From DATAFO01 sp046728935 (GTDB lineage Bacteria > Actinomycetota > Thermoleophilia > Solirubrobacterales > 70-9), in contig JBKPFS010000061.1 of assembly GCA_046728935.1 (NCBI GenBank), forward strand, positions 1 through 18,217: a stretch of 18,217 nucleotides of DNA. Direction: 5' to 3'. A program made the translations under genes and the position numbers. Of this stretch, positions 1 through 7,709 are shown in pieces (position 1 is the stretch's first letter; every line of letters starts with the position of its first letter). The notes beneath the pieces are model-generated. The model made no database searches, was not told the origin of the DNA, and saw only the letters and a list, made by a program, of their open reading frames with translations.

Positions 1-584
1 TGCTCGAGGACGGGGCGCGTGTCGGCGTTGTCCGCCTGTTCGAGGATCGCCTCCTGGCGGCGCTTGGTGAAGCCGAGGAAGAGGGCCAGCATCGCCGTGC
101 AGATGAGCAGGAACTCCGACGCGCGCGCCTCGACCGCGACCGCGCCCGCGACGACTCGGAGCACGAACAACGAGGCGATCGTCATCACGTCGATGATCAC
201 CAGTCGCTTGAGCCCGAGCGAGTAGGCGGCCGTGATGACCGCGTAGAGCGCCACCAGGCCGGCGATCTCGGCCTCGACCGCAAAGCCGAGCGCGAGCGAG
301 ATCGCGAGCAGCACGGCCGCGGCGGCGGTGGCGGTCCCCGGCGGGAGTGCGCCGCTGGCGATCGGGCGGTCCCGCTTCTCCGGGTGCCGTCGATCGAGCT
401 CGCGGTCGCGGAGGTCATTGAAGAGATAGCCGGCGCTGGACACGGCGCAGAAGGCCGCGAAGGCGAGAGTGGCGTCGACGACCTGTGCCCCCTGGTTGAG
501 CTTGCCCGAGAACAGCAGCCCGGCGAAGACGAGCAGGTTCTTGACCCACTCCTGGGGGCGCATCGCCCGAACCAGCGCTGGCAT
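1..584 (-). CDS. UbiA-family prenyltransferase, decaprenyl-phosphate phosphoribosyltransferase-like (3' end beyond the window)
   Basis: This membrane enzyme probably transfers phosphoribose from PRPP to a polyprenyl phosphate, the first step towards the arabinose donor for cell-wall glycans. The frame is open from the ATG at 584 to the window edge, giving 194 residues. Near the N-terminus is the family signature RPQEWVKN (residues 9-16). The Asp-rich UbiA motif NDLRDRELD-RRHPEKRDRPIASG spans residues 56-78 and holds the Mg/diphosphate-binding aspartates. A second conserved block, YSLGLKR (121-127) followed by a hydrophobic stretch with RVVAGA, also fits this subfamily. Several membrane helices are evident. 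It starts 11 nt after the stop of the FAD enzyme and has no Shine-Dalgarno sequence, so it is probably co-transcribed and coupled. The UbiA family call is firm. The DPPR-synthase substrate is inferred from similarity to the Rv3806c group; another polyprenyl acceptor is possible. Confidence 0.88.
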   Translation of the reverse strand, partial: MPALVRAMRPQEWVKNLLVFAGLLFSGKLNQGAQVVDATLAFAAFCAVSSAGYLFNDLRDRELDRRHPEKRDRPIASGALPPGTATAAAAVLLAISLALGFAVEAEIAGLVALYAVITAAYSLGLKRLVIIDVMTIASLFVLRVVAGAVAVEARASEFLLICTAMLALFLGFTKRRQEAILEQADNADTRPVLE

Positions 585-595
585 GGCGGGGAAGG

Positions 596-2257
596 TTAGG
601 TGCCGGGGTCGATCAGGACGCCCGGGTTGAGCACCCCCGCAGGATCCACTGCGCGCTTCGCCGCTCGCAGCGCCTCGGCGAACGGCTCCGGACGCTGGCG
701 GTCGTACCAGGGGCGATGGTCCCGGCCCACCGCGTGGTGGTGGGTGATCGTGCCGCCCGCGTCGATCACCGCCTGCGAGACCGCGGCCTTGATCTCATCC
801 CACTGGGCGACCTCGTCCCCACGCCGCGCCGGGGCGAGAACTGTGTAGTAGGGAGCGGGGCCGTCCGGATAGACGTGGGTGAGGCGAGAGGAGAGCTTCG
901 GCGCGCCCGTCCCGTCCCCCGGCGCGCCCGAGGCGGCGGCGACGGCTCGGCGCGCGCTCTCGCTCACCGTGGCATGGAAATCGGCGAAGCGATCCCAGGT
1001 GATCGCCGTCTCGAAGGTCTCCGAGAGGACACCGCAGGCGACCAGCGTGTCGCGCAGATAGGGTGCCGCGAGGAAGGCGTGGCGCCATGCGCCCACCGCA
1101 TCATCGGCCGGGGCGTTCTCGCGCACCGCGCCGCGTCGCGGCTCCGGCGCCGATTGGCCCCTCACCTCACCGGGCTCGCCACCGTGATCGCGGGCGACCT
1201 CGAGCGCGACGTCGATCGACGGATCGACGGGGTGGTGCGCCGACTCGAATCCGAGGACGAGGAGCGCCTTCCCCGCGGGACCGGCGTGGGTGAGCTCGGA
1301 CTCGGCCTCGTCGAGCAAACGGCAGTTGGATGGATTGAGGCCCGACTGGGAGAGCTCGCGCACCGCCTCGGCCCCCGCGGTGAAGGAGTCGAAGGCGACC
1401 CCGCACGAGAGCTTCCAACGCGGCCGCTCGTGAACCCTGATCCACGCCTCGGTGATCACGCCGAGAGTGCCCTCCGACCCAATCAGCATGCGGTCCGGGC
1501 TCGGCCCGGCTCCCGAGCCGGGCAGCCGGCGGCTGTCCCAGATCCCGGCCGGGGTGATCGCGCGCACCGACTCGACCAGGTCGTCGATGTGGGTGTAGAG
1601 CGTGGCGAAGTGACCGCCCGCCCGGGTCGCGATCCAGCCTCCGAGCGAGGAGTACTCGAACGACTGCGGAAAGTGGCGAAGCGCCAGCCCGTGCTCGCGC
1701 AGCTGGTCGGAGAGCGCCGGCCCGAGGACCCCGGCCTGGACCCGCGCCGCGCGCGAGACCCGGTCCACCTCGGGCACCCGGTCGAGCGCCCCCAGATCGA
1801 TCGACACCGCGCCCGCATAGGAGTCCGCCACCCGCGGCTCCACACCCCCGACCACGCTGGTCCCGCCCCCGTAGGGGATCGCCGCCGCGCCAACGTCCTC
1901 GCACCACCCAAGCACCGCCTCGATCTCGGCCTCGTCGCGAGGCCGCGCGACGAGGTCGGGCGGGTGCTCGATCTGGCCGCGCATGCCGCGAACCACGTCC
2001 CGATAGGCCTTGCCGAGGGCGTGGGAGACGCGCTCGTGGGAGTCAGCGCCGACGATCTCCTCCAGGGCGCTCGGCGTGTCGATCCGGGGCTCGGGCAGCT
2101 CGATCGCCTCCAGCGGCACCGGCTCCTCGGGCTCGCCCCCGAACCCGAGCCGCTCGCGAATGCGCGGCGCAGCGGCTCGCAGGTCGGCGAGTGAGGGCTG
2201 CTGGTCCTCCCATCCCCAGCCCCAGTGCTTTCGCCGCCGAGCTCGAATCGCGTTCAC
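596..2257 (-). CDS. FAD-binding oxidoreductase, alkylglycerone-phosphate (alkyl-DHAP) synthase-like
   Basis: The protein has 553 residues and belongs to the VAO/PCMH flavoprotein family (FAD_binding_4 followed by FAD-oxidase C). The FAD-binding signatures are PYGGGTSVVGG (128-138) and GSEGTLGVITE (260-270). Features pointing to the AGPS branch rather than to D-lactate or glycolate oxidases are the N-terminal HWGWGWED (11-18), the block YLRDTLVACGVLSETFETA followed by TWDR (400-423), Arg458 in SSRLTHVYPDG, the Tyr pair at 470-471, and the triple histidine HHHAVGRDH (506-514). The HHH motif and a nearby Tyr and Arg are catalytic in eukaryotic AGPS, which swaps an acyl group on DHAP for a fatty alcohol to form an ether bond. 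The start is GTG at 2257, preceded by a -10-like TAGGTT and no ribosome site. It leads an apparent operon with the UbiA gene. Family membership is strong. The reaction is inferred, since actinobacterial AGPS-like proteins are mostly uncharacterised. Confidence 0.88.
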   Translation of the reverse strand: MNAIRARRRKHWGWGWEDQQPSLADLRAAAPRIRERLGFGGEPEEPVPLEAIELPEPRIDTPSALEEIVGADSHERVSHALGKAYRDVVRGMRGQIEHPPDLVARPRDEAEIEAVLGWCEDVGAAAIPYGGGTSVVGGVEPRVADSYAGAVSIDLGALDRVPEVDRVSRAARVQAGVLGPALSDQLREHGLALRHFPQSFEYSSLGGWIATRAGGHFATLYTHIDDLVESVRAITPAGIWDSRRLPGSGAGPSPDRMLIGSEGTLGVITEAWIRVHERPRWKLSCGVAFDSFTAGAEAVRELSQSGLNPSNCRLLDEAESELTHAGPAGKALLVLGFESAHHPVDPSIDVALEVARDHGGEPGEVRGQSAPEPRRGAVRENAPADDAVGAWRHAFLAAPYLRDTLVACGVLSETFETAITWDRFADFHATVSESARRAVAAASGAPGDGTGAPKLSSRLTHVYPDGPAPYYTVLAPARRGDEVAQWDEIKAAVSQAVIDAGGTITHHHAVGRDHRPWYDRQRPEPFAEALRAAKRAVDPAGVLNPGVLIDPGT

Positions 2258-2281
2258 CGGAGCGAATAACCTAGCCGCCGG
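2258..2281. promoter_or_regulatory. Overlapping divergent -10 elements, leaderless starts in both directions
   Basis: Only 24 nt separate the GTG of the FAD enzyme (2257, minus) from the ATG of the cyclase (2282, plus). A plus-strand TAACCT lies at 2267-2272, 9 nt before the ATG. A minus-strand TAGGTT lies at 2273-2268, 10 nt before the GTG. The two hexamers are nearly the same bases read on opposite strands. There is no room for a leader or ribosome site, so both transcripts would begin at or a few bases before the start codon. No convincing -35 element was found for either. Confidence 0.5.
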
Positions 2282-4054
2282 ATGGGGCGCGGTCGCTTAC
2301 GGGTGAGGCTTCTGGTCGTGGTCGGGGTGCTCGCGACGGCGCTCGGCGTCGTCGCCTATGCCACCGACGGCCTGCGCGAGCCGGAGCTCGACACCGTCGA
2401 TGCCCGCTTCGACATCCGGGGAGACCAGGCGACTCCCGATGACCTCGTTGTCGTCGGCGTCGACGACGTCACGTTCGACGAGCTCAACGAGCGCTGGCCG
2501 TTCCCGCGCTCTGAGCACGCGAAGGTGATCAACCAGCTGGTGCGCGACGGGGCGAACGTGATCGCCTACGACGTCCAGTTCACCGAGCCCACAACCCCGC
2601 GCGAAGACAACGCGCTGATCACCGCCGTCAACCGAGCAAAACGCACCTCCCACGTGGTCCTGGCGACCACCGAGGTCGGCCCCGACGGAAGCACGAACGT
2701 GTTTGGGGGGGATCGAGTCGTGAAGCGGGTCGGCGCCAGCGTCGCGAACGGCAACCTGATCCCGGATCCGGGTGACGTGATCAGGCGCGCCCCCTACGAG
2801 CTCCAGGACCTAATCGGATTCGGGGTCGCCGCCGCCGAGGCCGATGGCCAAGTCGACGTCGACCCCGGCGAGTTCGACGACGACGGCGGGGCCTGGATCG
2901 ACTACACCGGGCCCCCCGGCACGGTCGAGGACGTGCCGTTCTCGCGGGTGCGCAACGGCGAGTTCGAGCCGGGCACGTTCACCGACAAGATCGTGGTCGT
3001 GGGGACCACCGCCCCGTCGCTTCAGGACGTCCATCCCACCTCGACGAGCGGCGACAGCCTGATGTCGGGGCCCGAGATCCAGGCGAACACGATCTCCACC
3101 GTCCGTCGCGGCCTCCCACTCGAGCCCACCCCCGCGGCCGTCGACCTGGGCCTCATCGTCCTCTTCGCCTTCCTCCCACCCCTGGCCACGCTGCGCCTGT
3201 CTCCGGTGCGCGGGCTCGCCCTCGCGATCGTCGCCGGGATCGTCTACACGGTGGCGGTCCAGCTCGGCTTCGACTGGGAGGGGCTGATCCTGTCCTTCGT
3301 CTACCCCGTCGGCACGCTCGTCTTCTCGATCGTCGGAACGGTGGCGGTCCAGTACGTGACGGCGGCGATGGAGCGGCAGCGAACGCGTGACATCTTCGCC
3401 CGCTTCGTGCCCGAGAAGGTCGTCGACCAAGTGCTGGCGAGGACGGACGACGATCTGCGGCTCGGCGGCGTCCAGATCGAGGGCACGATCCTGTTCAGCG
3501 ACATCCGCGGCTTCACGACCTTCTCGGAGACGCAGCCGGCCGAGGGGGTGCTCGAGATCCTGAACCGCTACCTGAGCGCGATGAGCGACGCGGTCCTCGA
3601 CCACGGGGGCACCATCACCGCCTACATCGGCGACGGGATCATGGCCCTGTTCGGTGGCCCGATCCCCGACCCGAACCACGCGGACCATGCCCTCGGCGCC
3701 GCGCGAGCGATGCTGGAGGAGAAGCTGCCGGAGTTCAACGAGTGGGTGCGCTCCAAGGGCTTTGCGGACTTCCGCATGGGCATCGGCCTCAACAGTGGCC
3801 GGGTGATGGCGGGCAACGTCGGCTCCGAGAAGCGGCTCGAGTACACGGCGATAGGCGACACCGTGAATACGGCGGCGCGGCTGGAGGGGATGACCAAGGA
3901 CACCCCCCATCAGCTATTCGTGGCCGACTCCACCCGCTCTCTGCTCGACGCGGACGACGCTCTCATCTACGTGGACGACCTGCCGGTCCGCGGCCGGCAG
4001 GCCACGGTCAAGGTCTGGTCGCTGCCGACACAGGCGCCGGGCGCTGCGCGCTAG
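2282..4054 (+). CDS. CHASE2-domain class III adenylate/guanylate cyclase, membrane-bound
   Basis: The 590-residue protein is built as an N-terminal membrane helix (about 8-27), an extracytoplasmic CHASE2 sensor (about 35-270), three closely spaced helices (about 287-303, 311-329, 335-359), the linker RDIFARFVPEKVVDQVL (369-385) and a cytoplasmic class III cyclase domain (about 395-585). It should make cyclic AMP (or cGMP) from NTP in response to an unknown external signal. Metal-binding aspartates are D407 (FSDIRGFT) and D451 (YIGDGIMALFG). The transition-state pair is N529 and R533 (VNTAARLE). The purine-selecting Asp of class IIIa is Thr522, as in class IIIb. The usual Lys four residues before the second metal Asp is Ala447, so substrate choice is uncertain. 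It is divergent from the FAD enzyme, and its stop overlaps that of the downstream convergent gene. GTG at 2303 is an alternative start, but ATG 2282 fits the -10 spacing. Confidence 0.92.
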   Translation: MGRGRLRVRLLVVVGVLATALGVVAYATDGLREPELDTVDARFDIRGDQATPDDLVVVGVDDVTFDELNERWPFPRSEHAKVINQLVRDGANVIAYDVQFTEPTTPREDNALITAVNRAKRTSHVVLATTEVGPDGSTNVFGGDRVVKRVGASVANGNLIPDPGDVIRRAPYELQDLIGFGVAAAEADGQVDVDPGEFDDDGGAWIDYTGPPGTVEDVPFSRVRNGEFEPGTFTDKIVVVGTTAPSLQDVHPTSTSGDSLMSGPEIQANTISTVRRGLPLEPTPAAVDLGLIVLFAFLPPLATLRLSPVRGLALAIVAGIVYTVAVQLGFDWEGLILSFVYPVGTLVFSIVGTVAVQYVTAAMERQRTRDIFARFVPEKVVDQVLARTDDDLRLGGVQIEGTILFSDIRGFTTFSETQPAEGVLEILNRYLSAMSDAVLDHGGTITAYIGDGIMALFGGPIPDPNHADHALGAARAMLEEKLPEFNEWVRSKGFADFRMGIGLNSGRVMAGNVGSEKRLEYTAIGDTVNTAARLEGMTKDTPHQLFVADSTRSLLDADDALIYVDDLPVRGRQATVKVWSLPTQAPGAAR

Positions 4055-5253
4055 TGATTCGGCGCCAGGTACTTCTGGCCCGCCTTCACCAGCACCTTCT
4101 TGTTCTGGGTGAAGTCGCGCACCAGCACGGCTCCCTCCTTGACCTTGGTGAACGTGCCGCGCTTCCGCTCGGCGGTCAGCCACCAGGTCCCGCGGGCGGT
4201 TCCGGAGCTGTTGCGACCCCGCGAACGGCAGCGGCACCGGCCGCGTCCCCAGAGGCGGCGGTGGCGCCGGCCGGACGCCTGCGCCTCCGCGGTACGCGCG
4301 TTCCCGGTGAGGATCGAGTCAGTCAGCCGGAGCACCGTGATCCGGCGCTTGCGCCGCTGGCCGAAGACGAACGCGCCATCCCAGAGGGTCTCCGTCTGCA
4401 GTGCCTCGCCGGGACCTCGCTGTGTGGTCAGGTCGACGAAGCCTCCGTTGACGTCGACGGTGGTCCCGACCGGGACCTGGGTGAGCTCCTCGATCCGCGC
4501 TACGCGGTGGGAGTCCGGCAACCGCGCCAGCACCGTTCCCTGCTTGGGATCGAGGTTGCCGCTCACGCCGAATACCGGCGGGTTCGTAACGGGGTCGGTG
4601 GCGGCGGAATAAGCGGCGGAGGTACCGCCCGGTCCCGAGGCGATGACTCGCAGCCGGATCCGCCGGTTCATGTCGGCGGATGTAGCCGTATAGGACTGTC
4701 CGGTAGCGCCGGGGATGTCCTCCCAGGTCCCGGACGTGTTGAGGCGCTGCCACTGGAGGCTGAGGGTGAGCTCGTCTCCCTCCCAGGCCCCGTCGTCTCC
4801 AGTGAGCGTCTCGCCGACGATCGGCTTGCCCGAGATCGAGGGTCGCGTCACGTTCGTCGGGGGCAAGGCACCTTCGACCGGGCCGACGGGAGGCGATGGG
4901 GCGTACTTGGAGCCCAGGCTCGTGTACTTCGCGAGAACCCGCAGCAGCAACCCGAGGTCGCCCGTCGTGGGCGTGTAGGTGCTCGCCTCGGGCCCGGAGG
5001 CGTTGGCGATCTCGCTCCATCCGGCGTCATTCCTGTCGGCCTCGGCACTGCAAAGAGCGGCGCTCGGGTCGCAGCGCTGCCACTTGTAGAGGTCCGCCGG
5101 GCTTGCGGTCAGCGTCGCGCCGACGCGCGGCTCACCCGAGATCGTCGGCGAGGGCGGATCGTCGCCGGCAACGGCCACCGCGGCGAACAAGAGCGCCGCC
5201 GCGACTGCGATCGCGACAAAAAGCCCCTTCCGCGGGCTTCGTGACTCGCCCAT
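4051..5253 (-). CDS. Secreted or membrane-anchored protein with two Ig-like domains and a FecR-like C-terminal domain
   Basis: The protein has 400 residues. A signal sequence or anchor helix covers residues 10-29 (LFVAIAVAAALLFAAVAVAG). Two bacterial Ig-like repeats follow, at about 36-112 (opening PTISGEPRVGATLT) and 138-217 (opening PSISGKPIVGETLT); each carries a W-Q-R core strand. The C-terminal part (about 239-398) resembles the FecR-like domain common in secreted Solirubrobacterales proteins. Its marks are PVGTTVDVNGGFVDLTT, GRNSSGTARGTWWLT and a final VLVKAGQKYLAP. It carries an Arg/Cys-rich stretch (329-346, RRHRRLWGRGRCRCRSRG). A structural, surface or adhesion role is plausible, but no enzymatic motif is seen. 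The ATG at 5253 directly follows an in-frame TAG, so no upstream start is possible. That TAG may be the stop of a decayed paralogue. Its own stop is read from the CTAG shared with the cyclase gene. Confidence 0.8.
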   Translation of the reverse strand: MGESRSPRKGLFVAIAVAAALLFAAVAVAGDDPPSPTISGEPRVGATLTASPADLYKWQRCDPSAALCSAEADRNDAGWSEIANASGPEASTYTPTTGDLGLLLRVLAKYTSLGSKYAPSPPVGPVEGALPPTNVTRPSISGKPIVGETLTGDDGAWEGDELTLSLQWQRLNTSGTWEDIPGATGQSYTATSADMNRRIRLRVIASGPGGTSAAYSAATDPVTNPPVFGVSGNLDPKQGTVLARLPDSHRVARIEELTQVPVGTTVDVNGGFVDLTTQRGPGEALQTETLWDGAFVFGQRRKRRITVLRLTDSILTGNARTAEAQASGRRHRRLWGRGRCRCRSRGRNSSGTARGTWWLTAERKRGTFTKVKEGAVLVRDFTQNKKVLVKAGQKYLAPNH

Positions 5254-5343
5254 CTAGCGGTTCGGCGCGAGATGGTCGTCGCCGACCTTCCTCACCGCGC
5301 TCTCCTCCAACACGTGGCCGATCCGATCACAGTTCGCTCTCTG
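5254..5343 (-). pseudogene. Probable 3' remnant of a second FecR-like gene
   Basis: Reading on the minus strand and in frame with the downstream gene, the bases just before its ATG encode CDRIGHVLEESAVRKVGD, then DHLAPNR and TAG. This resembles the end of the neighbouring protein (RGTFTKVKEGAV..., K-AGQKYLAPNH-stop) with about ten residues missing in the middle. The last 36 bases of the two genes match at 25 positions. An in-frame TGA lies about 20 nt further upstream and there is no plausible start, so this is not an intact gene. It may be the leftover end of a tandem duplicate. The match is short, so confidence is modest. Confidence 0.4.
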
Positions 5344-5585
5344 AGTGTGTGAATGGCGTCACGCGCGCCGCCGGCGCCCGCCAACGTCGCTGCAAGTAGG
5401 CGTGAACGCGATGGCCAGCGTAGCAGTGACCTGGCCACCTAACCAGTCGTTGATTTCGAGTACCTGATCCGGTCATTGGCGCTCGATGTGCTTGCCCGAG
5501 CCGCCGTCGAGCCTGTCCTTCCCCTTGCCGCCCTTGAGCTTGTCGGTGCTGAAATCCGCGACGAAGGCGCCGATGCGCCGGACGC
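5254..5585. other. Intergenic region without an intact gene, holding apparent gene remnants
   Basis: The 332 bases between the Ig/FecR-like gene and the acyl-CoA reductase gene have no complete coding frame with a believable start on either strand. Both ends look like gene debris on the minus strand: a FecR-like 3' end (5254-5343) and an RTX-repeat tail (5473-5604). The middle (about 5344-5472) has no recognisable content. I see no strong promoter hexamer placed before a start and no terminator with a T-run. Confidence 0.6.
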
Positions 5586-5604
5586 CTACCAGTGGACCCC
5601 TCGC
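5473..5604 (-). pseudogene. Fragment of an RTX (hemolysin-type calcium-binding) repeat protein
   Basis: A minus-strand frame ending at TGA (5475-5473) reads IGAFVADFSTDKLKGGKGKD then RLDGGSGKHIERQ. The pattern GGxGxDxLxGGxG is the calcium-binding nonapeptide repeat of secreted RTX proteins, and the preceding residues resemble the spacer often found before such tails. There is no ATG or GTG at a sensible place, and the frame runs back into the end of the acyl-CoA reductase gene (stop 5586-5588). It is therefore best read as the surviving tail of a lost gene. Only about one and a half repeats remain. Confidence 0.4.
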
Positions 5605-7709
5605 ATCAGGTACGCAAAGGCGACCTGCTCGCGCGAGGCTTCCTCGTCGGTCGCCGCGGGCTCCAGCCGCTTGCGCTCGTCGCCCCGCGCGGCGCGCGAG
5701 TCCGGGAACAGGTGGTAGGCGCTGTTGAGGATGTAGTCCATCGACTTCGGGTTGATCGCGTAGAGGATCTGCCCGAGGGTGCCGATCGGGGTTGCGATCC
5801 GCTTCGGCTTGTGGATGATCGCCTCGCAGATCATGTCGGCCGCCTCCTCCGGCGTGATCGTGGGGAAGCGCTGATACATCTTCGTCGGCGCGATCATCGG
5901 CGTGCGCACGAGCGGCATGTAGATCGCCGTGATGTGGACCTTGTCGTCGATGATCTCGGAGGCGATGCAGCGCGAGAACGCGTCGAGCGCCGACTTCGAG
6001 GCGACGTAGGCCGAGAAGCGCGGCGTGTTCGTCTGCACGCCGATCGAGCTGATGTTGATGATGTGCCCGGACTTCCGCTCGCGCATCACGGGCAGCAACT
6101 TCAGGATCAGCTTCAGCGCCCCGAAGTAGTTGAGCTGGATCGTGCGCTCGAAATCGTGGAAGCGGTCATACGACAGCGCCACCGAGCGGCGAATCGAGCG
6201 GCCCGCGTTGTTGACGAGGACGTCCACGTGACCGTGCTGGGCTAGGACCTCGACCGCCATCCGATCGATGTCCTCGATGTCCGAGAGATCGCAACGGTGG
6301 ATGTAGGCCGTGCCGCCTCCCGCCTCGATCTGCTCCTTGGTCGCCTCGAGCTTCTCCGGGGTGCGCGCGACGAGCAGCACGATTCCGCCCGCGTCGGCGA
6401 TCTTCAGCGCCGCCGAGCGGCCGATCCCCGACGAGGCGCCGGTGACCAAGACGACCCGCCCTCGCGCCGCCTTCTCCAGCGACACGTTTCCGCGCAGGCG
6501 GCGCCCGAGCCGCATCAGCTCGTCGGGCACCTGCTGCTCGAGGATCTGGGCGGCGCCGCTCGTCACTCCCATCCGCCCCCGCGCAGCGCCGAGGAGGGTG
6601 CGATCGCGGAACAGGTCTGGGTCCAGGTGCCGCTCCCAGTAGTCCCAGAGCCGATCCGCGTACGCGGAGAGCGGAGGAACCGAGATCCCGGTCCCGGCGA
6701 GCGCGACCTGCGCTTGGCGCGAGTCGAAGTGCGTGGGCCAGTTCGCGAACGTCAGCACCGCGCGAGGAATGCCGAAGTCGGCGAGGGTGCGGTTGACAAC
6801 CGCGTCCGCGAGCGGCACGCTCGAGACCCCCAGGCGCACGAGAGGCCGAACGGCGTCGATCACGCCCGCCGGCACCCGCACCGAGGATTCAGGCGCGTGC
6901 GCCGCGCGCGCGAAGGTGTCGATCACCTCGCCGGCGGTCGGAGGATCCGGGTCGGTGAGATGGAATGCCCGCTGGTCGAGATCGTCGAGGTGTGCGATGT
7001 GGTCGATCGCGCGAACGACGAAGTCGACCGGGACGATGTTGAGCTCGCGACCCTCGATCCCCGGCATCGGCATCCACTGCGGGACGGCGTTGCGGATGCG
7101 GCGGATCAGCTTGAAGAAGTAGTAGGGGCCGTCGACCTTGTCCATCGCGCCGGTCTCGGAGTGGCCGACGACGATGCCGGGCCGGTAGATGCGCCACGGC
7201 CGCTCGCATTCGCGGCGTACCACGCCCTCGGCCTCGTGCTTGGTGCGGAAGTAGGGGTGGACGTCGAGGTCCTGCGCCTCCTCGAACATGTCCTCGCGCC
7301 ACACACCTCTGTAGAGGCCGGCGGCGGCGATCGAGCTGACGAGGTGGACGCGACCCGCCTCGACCGCCTCGGCGAACTCGACCATGTGCTGCGTGCCCTC
7401 GATGTTGGCGACGCGTTGGGACTCGGCATCGGCCGTCATGTCGTAGATCGCCGCGAGGTGGAAGAGGTGATCGACGTTCCCGCGCAACCGCTCGATCTCC
7501 TCCTCGGAGACCCCGAGCCGGCGCAGGGACAGGTCGCCCGTCACGCCGACGACGCGGTCGGGATCGGCGCCCCAGGGACTGCGAAGCTCCTCGAGGCGGC
7601 CCTTCGACCCCTCGCGAACCAGCACGTACACCGTGCCCTCGCGCTCGATCAGCAACTCGACCAGGTGCCGACCGATGAAGCCCGTCGCCCCGGTGACGAA
7701 GTAGCTCAT
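5586..7709 (-). CDS. Two-domain fatty acyl-CoA reductase (alcohol-forming type), tandem SDR fusion
   Basis: The 707-residue protein fuses two NAD(P)-binding short-chain dehydrogenase domains. The N-terminal extended SDR has GATGFIG (7-13), the Ser pair 125-126 and Y153-x3-K157. The C-terminal classical SDR has GASSGIG (424-430), NNAG (500-503), Ser554/555 and Y568-x3-K572. Order, spacing and long stretches, such as NIVPVDFVV, WDYWERHLDPDLF, RSIRRSVALSYDRFHDFER and the C-terminal FAYLMRGVHW, match the Marinobacter long-chain acyl-CoA/ACP reductase of about 660 residues. That enzyme makes fatty alcohols by way of the aldehyde for wax esters. Here a segment of roughly 40 residues (about 374-415) is inserted between the domains. 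The start is ATG at 7709, with a -10-like TAGGGT 10 nt upstream. It is divergent from the zinc-ribbon gene at 7737. Fatty alcohol production is inferred from this similarity; the alcohol could feed wax esters or ether lipids. Confidence 0.92.
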   Translation of the reverse strand: MSYFVTGATGFIGRHLVELLIEREGTVYVLVREGSKGRLEELRSPWGADPDRVVGVTGDLSLRRLGVSEEEIERLRGNVDHLFHLAAIYDMTADAESQRVANIEGTQHMVEFAEAVEAGRVHLVSSIAAAGLYRGVWREDMFEEAQDLDVHPYFRTKHEAEGVVRRECERPWRIYRPGIVVGHSETGAMDKVDGPYYFFKLIRRIRNAVPQWMPMPGIEGRELNIVPVDFVVRAIDHIAHLDDLDQRAFHLTDPDPPTAGEVIDTFARAAHAPESSVRVPAGVIDAVRPLVRLGVSSVPLADAVVNRTLADFGIPRAVLTFANWPTHFDSRQAQVALAGTGISVPPLSAYADRLWDYWERHLDPDLFRDRTLLGAARGRMGVTSGAAQILEQQVPDELMRLGRRLRGNVSLEKAARGRVVLVTGASSGIGRSAALKIADAGGIVLLVARTPEKLEATKEQIEAGGGTAYIHRCDLSDIEDIDRMAVEVLAQHGHVDVLVNNAGRSIRRSVALSYDRFHDFERTIQLNYFGALKLILKLLPVMRERKSGHIINISSIGVQTNTPRFSAYVASKSALDAFSRCIASEIIDDKVHITAIYMPLVRTPMIAPTKMYQRFPTITPEEAADMICEAIIHKPKRIATPIGTLGQILYAINPKSMDYILNSAYHLFPDSRAARGDERKRLEPAATDEEASREQVAFAYLMRGVHW

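Noticed and set aside
716..2194. Plus-strand open frame of 492 codons opposite the FAD enzyme
   Set aside because: It lies on the opposite strand of an AGPS-like gene with clear motifs and has no domain of its own.
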